A DNA stretch of 64,000 bases from positions 744,001-808,000 of the forward strand of contig NZ_JANIOF010000001.1 in assembly GCF_024733555.1 (NCBI RefSeq), in the 5' to 3' direction. The notes beneath the pieces were generated by a model. It did not search any database. It had not been told where the DNA came from and worked only from the letters and a program-made list of their open reading frames with translations. Shown here piece by piece: positions 44,764 to 53,916 of the stretch. The translations under genes were made by a program, and so were the position numbers. This stretch comes from Paenibacillus sp. SC116. Its GTDB lineage: Bacteria; Bacillota; Bacilli; Paenibacillales; Paenibacillaceae. The first letter of the stretch is position 1, and each line of letters starts with the position of its first letter.

Positions 44764-45720
44764 ATGACAAGATTAAACGGAGAAAACATTTATGTGAAAC
44801 TGGTTGAGGAATCGGATTCTGAGTCCCTACTCTCACTTGAAGCGAACAACCGCGAGTTCTTTCAACAGTTTACAGGTGCAAGAGAGGAATCATTCTATAC
44901 CCTTCAAGGGCAAGTAGATCGAATTAAAGAAGAAATAGAAATGAAAGAGGCAGACCGCGGTTATTTATTTGTTATCTGCTTACCACACTCGGAACAAGCA
45001 ATTGGCCAAGTCTTTTTAACAGAAGTCGTGCGTTATAACCTACAGAGCTGCTGGATCGGCTATTTCCTTGATCAAGAACATAATGGGAAAGGATATATGA
45101 CCGAGGCAGTTAAACTCGTTGTAGACTATGCCTTTAATCAGCTGGATCTCCATCGTATAGAGGCAGGTGTCATGCTGCACAATCAGGGATCAATGAAAGT
45201 ATTGCTGAAGTCTGGATTCCACAAAGAAGGCATCGCTAGGAAAAATGTAAAAATAAACGGTCGTTGGGAAGATCATCAGACCTTAGCTATCGTAAGAGAT
45301 GAACCATCCGATAATGACATGGTGAAGAACAAACAAGTCCAACGGATTAATCCAGCGACACTTGTACCGCCTATCGGGCCGTACACTCATCTTACTGTTG
45401 TTCCAAAAGGAGCTGATTTGCTCGTACTCTCTGGTCAGGTGGGAACTGATTTAGAAGGAAATATCCCTTCAGATCTGAATCAGCAGCTGTATAATACGTT
45501 CCAGAACATATTGCGTGTTCTACAAAGCCAATCTGTACCTGTAGAAAACATTTTTAAAGTGAATATTTGGGCTACTGAAGAAATAAATTGGGAGTTCTTT
45601 GGTGAAGCTTGGGAGAAATTCCACGGGGGAGCCACACCAGCTATGACGTTTTGTTATATTCCTGCCTTGGCAGTTGAATCGTTAAAGATCGAGATCGAAG
45701 TTTGGGCCGCTAAGTACTAA
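44764..45720 (+). CDS. GNAT acetyltransferase fused to a RidA-like domain
   Basis: A 318-residue fusion. Residues 1-180 form a RimJ-like GNAT (VKLVEESDSESLLSLEANN, motif A IGYFLDQEHNGKGYMTEAV, then RIEAGVMLHNQGSMKVL). Residues 186-318 form a complete Rid/YjgF domain beginning at an internal Met (NPATLVPPIGPYTHLTV, LVLSGQVGTD). The Arg that RidA deaminases use near the end (PxRTTV) is Met here (TPAMTFCYIPALAVE), so classic imine deaminase activity is doubtful. GAGGAG lies nine bases before the ATG. Expression is probably gated by the attenuator just upstream. Confidence 0.9.
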   Translation: MTRLNGENIYVKLVEESDSESLLSLEANNREFFQQFTGAREESFYTLQGQVDRIKEEIEMKEADRGYLFVICLPHSEQAIGQVFLTEVVRYNLQSCWIGYFLDQEHNGKGYMTEAVKLVVDYAFNQLDLHRIEAGVMLHNQGSMKVLLKSGFHKEGIARKNVKINGRWEDHQTLAIVRDEPSDNDMVKNKQVQRINPATLVPPIGPYTHLTVVPKGADLLVLSGQVGTDLEGNIPSDLNQQLYNTFQNILRVLQSQSVPVENIFKVNIWATEEINWEFFGEAWEKFHGGATPAMTFCYIPALAVESLKIEIEVWAAKY

Positions 45721-45743
45721 TTAGGGATTCTTTTTCTTATAAA

Positions 45744-45784
45744 AAAACTCCCCACATTTTTCGATTAAATGTGGGGAGCATTTT
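45744..45784. terminator. Strong bidirectional terminator
   Basis: CTCCCCACATTT (45748-45759) and AAATGTGGGGAG (45767-45778) form a perfect 12-base stem. It stops both the fusion gene and the convergent azlCD operon. Confidence 0.88.
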
Positions 45785-45813
45785 ATATAATTAAGTAGAA
45801 ACACTTCGATACT

Positions 45814-46140
45814 TTACATGAAAAATCGAATTCCTGCCATACAAACGACCCCCACTACTACTGTGATCGCCATACTTTTTGTATAAAGAGCAGTCAGTAT
45901 CGTTGGAATCAGCGCCAGTATAACGTTCCAATCCATACTTATTAGTGAATCCACTTCCTTATTTATAAGGCTATCTGCCACAAGTGCTGTAAAAATACAA
46001 ACCGGAATAAAGGAAAGCCACTTTATAGCGATTGGTGGAAGCTGTATATTTCGCACAATGATAAATGGTAAAATCCGAGGAATCAAGGTTACGAATGCAC
46101 ACCCTATAATGATCCAAAAAATCGTTGTATTTACGCTCAT
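45814..46140 (-). CDS. azlD: AzlD-family branched-chain amino acid export subunit
   Basis: A 108-residue membrane protein with about four segments. It has the AzlD-like opening IIGCAFVTLIPRILPFIIV and the middle IKWLSFIPVCIFTALVADSL. AzlD works with AzlC to export branched-chain amino acids or analogues such as 4-azaleucine. Its start overlaps the azlC stop by four bases (ATGA). Confidence 0.9.
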   Translation of the reverse strand: MSVNTTIFWIIIGCAFVTLIPRILPFIIVRNIQLPPIAIKWLSFIPVCIFTALVADSLINKEVDSLISMDWNVILALIPTILTALYTKSMAITVVVGVVCMAGIRFFM

Positions 46141-46862
46141 TTGTCTTTCAACACCCCAATTGTCGCCCCAATCACTGTGGCTATAATAATCGCTATGTAC
46201 GTGGGCATAAACATGGATAAACCGATCATGAGAGCTGTTACGATGATAATAAGAAATAGATATAGTCTTACCTTTTTATGCTCAATGGTTTGGAATAGCG
46301 ATACAAGTAAAGCAACAAACATAGCCGATAAGGAAAAATCGAGACCATACGCTTCTGGATTCGGAATCCATTTTCCTAACAAAGCTCCGGCCACACAAGA
46401 TACTACCCAGACGGAGTATGCGGTTACATTTAAACCATTCATCCACTTATCCGTGATCGCTTCTTTCCGTGCCAATTTATTTACAGCAACTCCGAATGAT
46501 TCATCTGTTAGCAGCGCCCCTATCCCGATGTTTTTAAGCAGCGAATAGGAATTAAATTGCGGAGCCAATGTCATACTCAACAGGAAGTGTCGGATGTTCA
46601 CTATAAACGTTGTAAAAATAATAACGGAAATCGGGCTCCCCGCCGCTAATAAGGCACAAATAATGAATTGAGCTGATCCCGCATAAACAAAAACAGCTAG
46701 CAAACCTACTTCTAAAACAGTTAGATTAGACGACACCCCGACAATCCCCATCGCGATTGCGATGCTTATATAGCCAATTAAAGTAGGAACACAGTCTTTG
46801 ACACCTTCCAAAAAACTAGGTCTAACTTCATCTTTATAGATCGAATTCAATTGTACGTTCAT
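46137..46862 (-). CDS. azlC: AzlC-family branched-chain amino acid exporter
   Basis: A 241-residue membrane protein with about seven segments. Typical features are FLEGVKDCVPTLIGYISIAIAMGIVG, VYAGSAQFIICALLAAG and NIRHFLLSMTLAP. The ATG at 46862 is chosen because it gives the normal AzlC N-terminus; the frame runs on to 46988, which overlaps the divergent regulator. With AzlD it forms an exporter for branched-chain amino acids. The XRE-cupin gene across the promoter is the likely regulator. Confidence 0.92.
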   Translation of the reverse strand: MNVQLNSIYKDEVRPSFLEGVKDCVPTLIGYISIAIAMGIVGVSSNLTVLEVGLLAVFVYAGSAQFIICALLAAGSPISVIIFTTFIVNIRHFLLSMTLAPQFNSYSLLKNIGIGALLTDESFGVAVNKLARKEAITDKWMNGLNVTAYSVWVVSCVAGALLGKWIPNPEAYGLDFSLSAMFVALLVSLFQTIEHKKVRLYLFLIIIVTALMIGLSMFMPTYIAIIIATVIGATIGVLKDK

Positions 46863-46907
46863 TACCCCACCCATTCGTTCAATATAGTGAACATTTGTTT
46901 TATATAA

Positions 46908-46930
46908 CATACTTAATTGTATGCTATAAT
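46908..46930. promoter_or_regulatory. Divergent promoter region with short palindrome
   Basis: CATAC-ttaatt-GTATG (46908-46923) abuts a TATAAT -10 (46925-46930) for the plus-strand regulator gene. It is a candidate operator for the XRE-cupin protein. Confidence 0.45.
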
Positions 46931-46958
46931 AAAAACAAAAATGGGTCAAGGAGATTGT

Positions 46959-47516
46959 ATGGAATTGATTCAAGCTGCAATCGCACAAAATTTTTCGAGG
47001 ATAAGAAAAAATCGTGGATTAAGTTTAGATAAAATAGCTGAGATGACGGGCGTTAGTAAAGCGATGCTAGCTCAAATCGAAAATGGGAAGTCCAATCCAA
47101 CAGTTACGACGTTATGGAAAATTGCAAATGGATTACAAGTATCTTTTTCTGCCTTCATCAAGGAACCGGATAAACCAAAAATAGAAAAAGTAAACATTCA
47201 AGATGTTAAATCAATTGTGGATGATGATGATCAATACAATGTTTATACGCTGTATCCTTTTCATCCTGAAAAGCGTTTTGAAGTTTTTATGGCTGAATTA
47301 AAACCTGGCATGGAGCATCGTTCAGAAGCACATATGGGAGAAGAATATCTTATGATTCAAGAAGGTCAACTTACGATAGATATAGATGGAGAGCAAATCC
47401 ATATCAATCGGAATGAATCATTGAAATTTGATGCGAATACGCCACATATTTATATCAATGATACAGAAGAGGATGTTCGATTCTATTCTATTATTGCTTA
47501 TCCAGAATCCGAGTAA
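46959..47516 (+). CDS. XRE-cupin transcriptional regulator
   Basis: A 185-residue regulator. An HTH_XRE domain (about 8-62, RIRKNRGLSLDKIAEMTGVSKAMLAQIENGKSNPT) is followed by a cupin_2 ligand domain (about 105-180, ELKPGMEHRSEAHMGEEYLMIQEG). The ATG at 46959 has AAGGAG five bases upstream. Divergence from azlCD suggests it controls that exporter, as XRE-cupin genes often do for adjacent transporters. The ligand may be an amino acid. Confidence 0.92.
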   Translation: MELIQAAIAQNFSRIRKNRGLSLDKIAEMTGVSKAMLAQIENGKSNPTVTTLWKIANGLQVSFSAFIKEPDKPKIEKVNIQDVKSIVDDDDQYNVYTLYPFHPEKRFEVFMAELKPGMEHRSEAHMGEEYLMIQEGQLTIDIDGEQIHINRNESLKFDANTPHIYINDTEEDVRFYSIIAYPESE

Positions 47517-47520
47517 AGAA

Positions 47521-47575
47521 GCACACCCCTATAGAGATTCAGCGGTTTACGCCCAAAATCTCTACAGGGGTGTGC
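47521..47575. terminator. Large inverted repeat between convergent genes
   Basis: A 19-base stem with one mismatch (47521-47539 against 47557-47575) has a 17-base loop. T runs on either side are weak. It begins four bases after the XRE-cupin stop and probably acts as a bidirectional terminator. Confidence 0.6.
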
Positions 47576-47607
47576 TGCAATTTCGTTCAGGGAGACTACC
47601 AACCCGA

Positions 47608-48786
47608 CTATTCCAATCGGACACGGCTATTGTCTTGAATAGGCTCGCTGCTCTCCAATATAATCCGATCGTCCTCGCTTAGTTCATTGGATTGAATCAT
47701 CGTATCAACATGACTCGTTTCCATATATTCGATGTCCACTTTTCTCGCTATGAACACATTGCCTAATGCGCCTCGCTGCTCTTCCACTTTATACACATAC
47801 TTCCCTTTGCGATCCTGATGAACCGCCTTATCCAGCACGAGCATCCCTGTTTTTTCGGATTGTTTCGTAAGCATAACGGATACTTGTTCTCCACCTTTGA
47901 GCGATGGCTCTACTAGTTTAACGAAAATCGTTTTTTGAGCTATCGTTGATCGTCCAGTCGATCTATCTGACTCGGGATTAACATCCTCTTTTCGAGGTTC
48001 CGAATGCGCAATTCGGGTGATAGCTCCCTTAAGTATTCTTTTCGGTTGATCTCCCAGCCCAGGTGCTTCAACTTCAATTTGACTATTAACGGTAAGGGCC
48101 AAACTCGATACTAACGCTGCATCAACCACCATTTCAAACTCATATCCAAGACGGCTGTCAATCATGATTACATCAGGCTCCCCGGTTGAGGTTATACCTT
48201 CCACAACGTTTATTTTCGAAACAAGCCCATCGAAAGGGGCTACGATTTCCTTCTTTACTTCCAACAGTTCTCTTTTTTCTTGTATATTGCGTTCCAATAT
48301 TTCCATATTAAGCTTATGCGTTGCCACATCACGCTTGGCCTTACGGACAACCATCTCATCGTCTTCTCTTACGATTTGTATGAAATGATCCTGAATATTT
48401 TGCAGCTCGATCTGCTGCTTTTCCAATTCTGCTTCATCATTTCGCAGCTCCCGTTTCGCATCGGCACCATCATAAGTGACCAGCGTTTGACCCTTTTTTA
48501 CCCGATCCCCTTCTTTAACATGGATGGTTTTCACTTTCCACTCACCTGAGCTTACTAACTTAACTTCCGTTATAGGACGAAGAACACCGCTTCCTTCAAA
48601 CTTATGTTCAATAGCTCCCATTGTTGGAATTTCCGTTGTGACTTTTGGCAATCTTATCGACTCTATCGTATTGCTAAATAGTGTAAAAAATATCAATACA
48701 CCCGTAAATAAAAGGAATGCAATTTGAATGTATCGTTTACGTTTTGTGTCGTTGCCAACTTTCTGTATCTGCACCCCTATGTTCAA
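47608..48786 (-). CDS. HlyD-like membrane-fusion/adaptor protein
   Basis: A 392-residue protein with one N-terminal membrane segment (about 20-41), then a biotinyl-lipoyl-like domain (ITEVKLVSSGEWKVKTIHVKEGDRVKKGQTLVTYDG), a coiled coil (about 110-175), and a second lipoyl half (KKEIVAPFDGLVSKINVVEG) with beta-barrel parts. Such adaptors link exporters to the cell exterior. The start is a TTG with AGGAGG about eight bases upstream. It is 25 bases downstream of two sugar ABC permeases, which is an unusual partner, since importers do not normally use adaptors. Confidence 0.85.
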   Translation of the reverse strand: MNIGVQIQKVGNDTKRKRYIQIAFLLFTGVLIFFTLFSNTIESIRLPKVTTEIPTMGAIEHKFEGSGVLRPITEVKLVSSGEWKVKTIHVKEGDRVKKGQTLVTYDGADAKRELRNDEAELEKQQIELQNIQDHFIQIVREDDEMVVRKAKRDVATHKLNMEILERNIQEKRELLEVKKEIVAPFDGLVSKINVVEGITSTGEPDVIMIDSRLGYEFEMVVDAALVSSLALTVNSQIEVEAPGLGDQPKRILKGAITRIAHSEPRKEDVNPESDRSTGRSTIAQKTIFVKLVEPSLKGGEQVSVMLTKQSEKTGMLVLDKAVHQDRKGKYVYKVEEQRGALGNVFIARKVDIEYMETSHVDTMIQSNELSEDDRIILESSEPIQDNSRVRLE

Positions 48787-48810
48787 AGCACTTCCTCCTA
48801 ATCACGACAA

Positions 48811-49692
48811 CTACCCTTTAATGCCAGATAGTTGAATCCCTTCGATAAAATTCGATTCCGCATATAGAAACAGCAGTACCATTGGAGTCATATATAGGAT
48901 CGAAGCAGCAAAAGCAACGCCTCGTTCTCCTTTATTAATGTCTGATAAATATACCGATAGCGGCTGTTTAAACGGATCGTCTAGAAAAATAAGCGGCTGC
49001 TCTACCATGTTCCAATAGTCAACGAATAGGAGTACAACAAGTGCGGCTAAACCAGGCTTCACCATAGGAAAAATAATAGTCCAAAAAATTCGAATATGCC
49101 CCGCACCATCCATTTTAGCTGCCTCGATGTAAGTATAAGGGATTTGCTGCATGAACTGTCTCAGCATAAACACGCCAAAAGCTGCGAATATACCTGGTAA
49201 AATGATCGCACTCGAACTATTTAACATCCCAAGCCGATCCGCCATAATATAATTCGGCACGAGTGTAACTTGGAACGGCATAAGCATCGTCAATACATAG
49301 ACGATAAACAATATCTCTCGCCCACGGAATTTTAACTTGGAGAACGCATAGGCAGCGAAAGCCGCTACAACCGTTTGTCCCACAATAATGGGCACGATCA
49401 GAAATACAGAGTTCCAGAACAATTTCAGAAAAAATGGACTATCGATCAACACTTTCTCGTACTGCTCCCACGATACTTTATCAGGTAACAGCTTGAGATT
49501 TACGAATGGGTTCTCTTCCCCTGATTGTACTTCCTTCATTACTCCGATTAATCCATAATTAATCCCAATCTCGAGCTGTGACATAATCGAATTCGTGAAT
49601 GTAATCACAATAGGAAACAACAAGATGACTGCTATGACGGTCATTACAACCGTTAGTGATAAACGCTGCAGCACATTTCTACTTTGCTTCAA
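48811..49692 (-). CDS. Carbohydrate ABC transporter permease, MalG/CUT1 type
   Basis: A 293-residue inner-membrane permease with six segments. The EAA loop that contacts the ATPase reads YIEAAKMDGAGHIRIFWTIIFPMVKPG, characteristic of MalG-type partners. The start is a TTG with GGAGGG eight bases upstream. It is 19 bases after the partner permease. No ATPase gene is present, so a shared MsmX-type ATPase elsewhere would power it. Confidence 0.92.
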   Translation of the reverse strand: MKQSRNVLQRLSLTVVMTVIAVILLFPIVITFTNSIMSQLEIGINYGLIGVMKEVQSGEENPFVNLKLLPDKVSWEQYEKVLIDSPFFLKLFWNSVFLIVPIIVGQTVVAAFAAYAFSKLKFRGREILFIVYVLTMLMPFQVTLVPNYIMADRLGMLNSSSAIILPGIFAAFGVFMLRQFMQQIPYTYIEAAKMDGAGHIRIFWTIIFPMVKPGLAALVVLLFVDYWNMVEQPLIFLDDPFKQPLSVYLSDINKGERGVAFAASILYMTPMVLLFLYAESNFIEGIQLSGIKG

Positions 49693-49711
49693 CTCTACTT
49701 CCCTCCCGCCC

Positions 49712-50590
49712 TTATTCCATTGACTTCTGGAAACGGCGTTCTAACGCAAATAACACCAATACAATAACCAGAATACAGCCAACCATCATCACAGCCGCCG
49801 CCATTAGCTTCTGAATATCGAGCGACATAAACATGTTGTTCATGAAATGCTGCAGCATATAAATACTGTCATGTGGATAGTCACCTGCAATCAAATACGT
49901 TTCCCGATACACTTTGAATGAATTAATGATCGACATCAATACAATAAATGAGGTCATCGGAGTCAAATATACAAGCGTAATACTGCGAAATTGGCGCAGC
50001 CGCCCTGCCCCTTCTACTTGCGCAGTCTCATAATAATCCTTTGGTATTTGCTGCAGGCCAGCTAAGAACAAAATGATGTTATAACCAATGTTCTTCCATA
50101 AATACACGATAATGACAACATTACGAGCTGCGTCTGTCTTCATCCAATCTACTCGATCCACACCAAAGTAATCCAACCAAGCGTTAAGAGAACCATTCCA
50201 GTCAAACAGCATTTGCCAAATAAGAATAATGGACGCTACAGGAACAACAAGCGGCAGTACGTAGACGGTTCTTAACCAGTTGCGAAGGTATAGCTGTTGA
50301 TTGAGCAGCAAAGCAAGTGTTAACGACAGCACGAGCATTAGCGGAACACTAATAGCAGTGAAATAAAATGTATTGGATGCTGCTTTACGGAAGGAGCCGC
50401 TGTCAAGCAGCTCCTTGTAATTATGCAGTCCAACGAATTGTCCACTGACTGAATTGTCTATAAACGAATAGTAAATACCCATCAGAAATGGAACCAAATA
50501 AAATAGTGTAAATCCAATTACACTTGGAGCTAGGAACAATAACGCTGCAGCGGTGTCCCTACGAGACCATTTTCTCAACCTTATATTCAT
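49712..50590 (-). CDS. Carbohydrate ABC transporter permease, MalF/CUT1 type
   Basis: A 292-residue permease with six membrane segments. It opens KWSRRDTAAALLFLAPSVIGFTLFYLVPF and has an EAA loop YYETAQVEGAGRLRQFRSITLVYLTP. AAGGAAG lies seven bases before the ATG. It pairs with the MalG-like gene downstream and follows the binding-protein gene by 71 bases. Confidence 0.92.
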   Translation of the reverse strand: MNIRLRKWSRRDTAAALLFLAPSVIGFTLFYLVPFLMGIYYSFIDNSVSGQFVGLHNYKELLDSGSFRKAASNTFYFTAISVPLMLVLSLTLALLLNQQLYLRNWLRTVYVLPLVVPVASIILIWQMLFDWNGSLNAWLDYFGVDRVDWMKTDAARNVVIIVYLWKNIGYNIILFLAGLQQIPKDYYETAQVEGAGRLRQFRSITLVYLTPMTSFIVLMSIINSFKVYRETYLIAGDYPHDSIYMLQHFMNNMFMSLDIQKLMAAAVMMVGCILVIVLVLFALERRFQKSME

Positions 50591-50661
50591 GATTGTTCTT
50601 CCTTCTAAGAAACGAATGACTTCTCGAAATGAATCCCATCTAATCTAAAACCATGATTACG

Positions 50662-51990
50662 CTACTCGTTCAAAAACGTCGTCACTCGATTTTGAACGAG
50701 CTTAGCTACTTCCTCAGCAGATTTTTGCTTGGCGAAAAAGGCGACTGATTCTTCATACACAATGTTCGTTATCTCTACATCCCATGTTGAAGCGGCACTC
50801 GTTTCTCGAGCGAACTGCTTGAACTGAGCCAAAGCTTCGTCTGGTACTTCAACTGCCTTGCCGTCCAGAGGCGGGAACGTACCGCTTTTCACCTGCTCCT
50901 GAATCTCGTCTAACTTCTTATCATTGAGCGGCATAAGTAATGAAAAACCTTGTCGTTCTGGTAGCGATTGTACTTCTTCTGACAATAAGAAGGAAATAAA
51001 CGTCCACGCCTCATCTTTGACCTTACTGCTGGACTTAATCCCAAGCTCCTCCGCCGTAAAAAATCTGGGCCCACCCGATTGACCTTCAGCATGAGGTTTA
51101 TGGAGCAACTTAGGATTGTTGAAAGACGGATATATCACATGAACAAAATCAATCGGCGACCTTATATCCATGTAACTAAACAACTCCTTGCCAGGCTTCG
51201 CCGCTTCCTCTGTCATGATGCCATCGTCGTACATCTTTTTAACTTGATGCATCATATCTACAAATAAGGGAGAATCAAAATTAGCTTTTTTATTCGTACG
51301 ATCTACAAGATCATTGTAGCTATCGATTACGAGTTCATATAGGATAAAATCTTTTGGAACAGCAGCCCTAGCATAAAGCTTTTCATCCTTGCCAGCCTGC
51401 CCAATCAAGTTCTTCGAAAGGTCAATGAATTGCTGCCAAGTCCAGCTCTTATCATCGATACTTACATTTTTCAAAGCGTTACCGTCACCTACGAATGTCC
51501 TAAGCGAAAATGAATAGGGCATTGTATAGAGGCCATCATTGATCTTTTTAGCATTCAACACATTCATTTGAAGGTCACTTTTGTTTATTGAATTGTCCTT
51601 TTCCAACAAATCACTCATATTTACTAACAGATTTTTGTTTATGTACTCATCAACAGGCAAGCTGCCTATTTCAATAACATCAGCACCTTTTCCAGCTAAA
51701 AATTCCGTGTTTTTCGTTTTTGTGTACTGCCTATGCTCGTCTGACTTCCACTTTTCTCCCATCTGCTTATAAGCTTGAATTTGCAAGTCAATGTCCGGAT
51801 ATTTCGCTTCAAATTTCTTCTCTACCACTTGATAAAACGGATTTGATTCTTTTATAGAGAAAGTAACAATTGTCTTCCCCTCAGCCGACTTAGGCTTCGG
51901 TCCTCCACTGTCTCCAGCACCGCATGCAGTCATTGTTGCAAGCAGTACGCAGCTCGCAATAAGTGCGAATGGCTTCTTTTTCATTTTCAT
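50662..51990 (-). CDS. Extracellular sugar-binding lipoprotein of an ABC transporter
   Basis: A 442-residue substrate-binding protein of family 1. A lipobox (MTAC, about Cys23) is followed by the type 1 pattern KTIVTFSIKESNPFYQVVEKKFEAKYPDIDLQIQAYKQ and a probable hinge region. The ATG at 51990 has GGAG five bases upstream. It is the first gene of a four-gene operon and lies just downstream of a two-component system. The sugar is unknown. Confidence 0.9.
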   Translation of the reverse strand: MKMKKKPFALIASCVLLATMTACGAGDSGGPKPKSAEGKTIVTFSIKESNPFYQVVEKKFEAKYPDIDLQIQAYKQMGEKWKSDEHRQYTKTKNTEFLAGKGADVIEIGSLPVDEYINKNLLVNMSDLLEKDNSINKSDLQMNVLNAKKINDGLYTMPYSFSLRTFVGDGNALKNVSIDDKSWTWQQFIDLSKNLIGQAGKDEKLYARAAVPKDFILYELVIDSYNDLVDRTNKKANFDSPLFVDMMHQVKKMYDDGIMTEEAAKPGKELFSYMDIRSPIDFVHVIYPSFNNPKLLHKPHAEGQSGGPRFFTAEELGIKSSSKVKDEAWTFISFLLSEEVQSLPERQGFSLLMPLNDKKLDEIQEQVKSGTFPPLDGKAVEVPDEALAQFKQFARETSAASTWDVEITNIVYEESVAFFAKQKSAEEVAKLVQNRVTTFLNE

Positions 51991-52016
51991 GTACACTCCT
52001 TCAGTTCATAAGTAAC

Positions 52017-52102
52017 AACAAAAAACCCTACTTCTTCATCTCAGTATCTTCATGCCTTTCATACAGAAAGGATAAAGAAAACTTTTTAAAAAGAAGTAGG
52101 GT
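52017..52102 (-). terminator. Large hairpin between the two-component system and the ABC operon
   Basis: ACCCTACTTCTT (52025-52036) pairs perfectly with AAGAAGTAGGGT (52091-52102). The 54-base apex holds a small extra stem. On the minus strand it ends in six T, so it can terminate the kinase transcript. It can equally act as an attenuator for the ABC operon beginning about 25 bases on. Confidence 0.7.
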
Positions 52103-52133
52103 AAAAATAAAGTTTTTCTTAAAGTATGGTAAA

Positions 52134-53234
52134 TTACTGAAGTCGTGGCAGCCTCACTTCAAACTTTGTACGAACGACATTACTCTCAGCAGATATGGTA
52201 CCTTTATGCTGCTCTACAATATTTTTCGCAATAAATAAGCCTAGGCCTGTACTACCTTCTTGATGCGAGCGTGCTTTGTCTCCTATATAGAACATATCGA
52301 ACAGATGCGGCAAATCTTCCGGTTCAATCTGAGAACCATAGTTCACAACCGTTACTACAATTTCATTTTCGTCCACATAGCCGTTTATATCTACAAATTG
52401 ACCCTCATTCCCATAGCGAATGGCATTGGTCAACAAATTTTCAAACACACGAGCTAGCAGCTCTCCATCCCCTCGAATTGTTAAATCTGGGGTCACCCGA
52501 AGTCTTGAAACAAGATGGTTGCTTTCAAACATCGGATATAATTCTTCATTTAACTGATTCAGCAGCTCACTCAAATCAAAAGTTTGATGCTCCATCGAAA
52601 CCATACCGTAATTCATTTTCGTAATGCCAAATAGCTCGTCAATCAGCTTCTCCAACCGCTTCGACTTCGTGTAAGCAATCGTTGTATAATGTCTCGTCTG
52701 TTCGGCAGTAAGCTGCTCATCCTTCAGTATAAAGTCCAAATAGCCTAATACCGAAGTAAGCGGTGTACGTAAATCATGTGCTAAATTCAGTACCAATTGT
52801 TCTTTACTTCTTTCTTCCAAGTCGCCTCGCTTAACGGCTTCCTGCAATTTTTCACTAGCTACGTTAATATCCGCAGCAATAGCGCCGAACTCATCATTGC
52901 TTGCGAGCTGGACACGATAATTGAAGTCACCGTTCGCAAGATGATGAATGCCATCCGATATTTGATTGAAGTAATCAGCATAGCGCTTCGTCAGAAGAAA
53001 GAAAAAGAAAATCGATAGAGGAATAAAGAAAATCAAGAAAAAGTTAATATCTCCAATTTCCCTAATCCAAAAACGAACGTCCTTAAGTGGACTTTCAAAT
53101 TTTACTGCCGTACGATAATATAACTGAAATACTTTATAGATAGCATAAGTAACGATACTGGAGCACAGTAAACTCAAGCCAAAAATCATAATCATTTTAG
53201 CACGAAAGCTTTGGACCATCTTCATCTTAGCCAT
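52134..53234 (-). CDS. Two-component sensor histidine kinase
   Basis: A 366-residue kinase. Membrane segments at about 14-38 and 63-82 enclose a very short outer loop (about 24 residues), so it probably senses the membrane or a partner protein. HAMP lies at about 85-138, HisKA contains His153 in NLAHDLRTPLTS, and HATPase_c has ENLLTNAIRYG and STGLGLFIAKNIV. The start overlaps the regulator stop by eight bases. The architecture resembles VanS/BceS-type sensors. Confidence 0.93.
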   Translation of the reverse strand: MAKMKMVQSFRAKMIMIFGLSLLCSSIVTYAIYKVFQLYYRTAVKFESPLKDVRFWIREIGDINFFLIFFIPLSIFFFFLLTKRYADYFNQISDGIHHLANGDFNYRVQLASNDEFGAIAADINVASEKLQEAVKRGDLEERSKEQLVLNLAHDLRTPLTSVLGYLDFILKDEQLTAEQTRHYTTIAYTKSKRLEKLIDELFGITKMNYGMVSMEHQTFDLSELLNQLNEELYPMFESNHLVSRLRVTPDLTIRGDGELLARVFENLLTNAIRYGNEGQFVDINGYVDENEIVVTVVNYGSQIEPEDLPHLFDMFYIGDKARSHQEGSTGLGLFIAKNIVEQHKGTISAESNVVRTKFEVRLPRLQ

Positions 53235-53916
53235 TGAATGTATAACCTACTCCCCAAATCGTTTTAATAAATGTATTCTTATCTTCTCCCAACTTTTTGC
53301 GCAGGGTACGGATATGCACCATCACGGTGTTCCCACCTTCAAAATAGGCTTCACCCCACACCTGTTGAAAAATAAGCTCGGTAGGATACACTTTCTTGGG
53401 AGAGCTGGCTAGCAAATATAAAATATCAAATTCTTTCGGAGTAAGTTCAATGTTATTGCCATAAAGGGAGACCGTACGCTGATCATACGAAATTGTTAAT
53501 CCCCCGAACTCTAACACAGGCTTACTCACAGGTGCTTGTTGATTTAACTGCATGGAACGTCTCAGCTGAGCATTTACACGAGCAATCAGTTCCATCGGAT
53601 TGAACGGCTTCGTAACATAGTCATCTGCTCCTCTTACCAAGCCTGTAATCTTATCCAGATCCGTTGCTTTCGCACTCAGAAAAATAATAGGCATAGAGTT
53701 CAGTTCGCGAATACAACGCGTAGCCTCATAACCGTCCATTTCAGGCATCATAATATCCAAAATGGCCAGATCAATCGAATTTGTCTGAACCGCTTGGATA
53801 GCTTCCTTTCCGTCGGACACGATTATGGGGTGATAGCCCTCTTTCTTTATGTGCAGCGCAATTAACTCTGCAATCTCTGCTTCGTCATCCGCTATTAGAA
53901 TAGTTATACGCTTCAA
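53227..53916 (-). CDS. OmpR/PhoB-family response regulator
   Basis: A 229-residue regulator. The receiver has ILIADDEAEI, phospho-acceptor Asp54 in LAILDIMMPEMDGYEA and the Lys in DYVTKPFNP. The winged helix runs from about residue 125 and ends IKTIWGVGYTFNG. A TTG at 53916 is chosen because AGGAG lies nine bases upstream; the ATG at 53925 touches that site. It is co-translated with the kinase. The neighbouring ABC-adaptor operon is a plausible target. Confidence 0.92.
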   Translation of the reverse strand: MKRITILIADDEAEIAELIALHIKKEGYHPIIVSDGKEAIQAVQTNSIDLAILDIMMPEMDGYEATRCIRELNSMPIIFLSAKATDLDKITGLVRGADDYVTKPFNPMELIARVNAQLRRSMQLNQQAPVSKPVLEFGGLTISYDQRTVSLYGNNIELTPKEFDILYLLASSPKKVYPTELIFQQVWGEAYFEGGNTVMVHIRTLRKKLGEDKNTFIKTIWGVGYTFNG

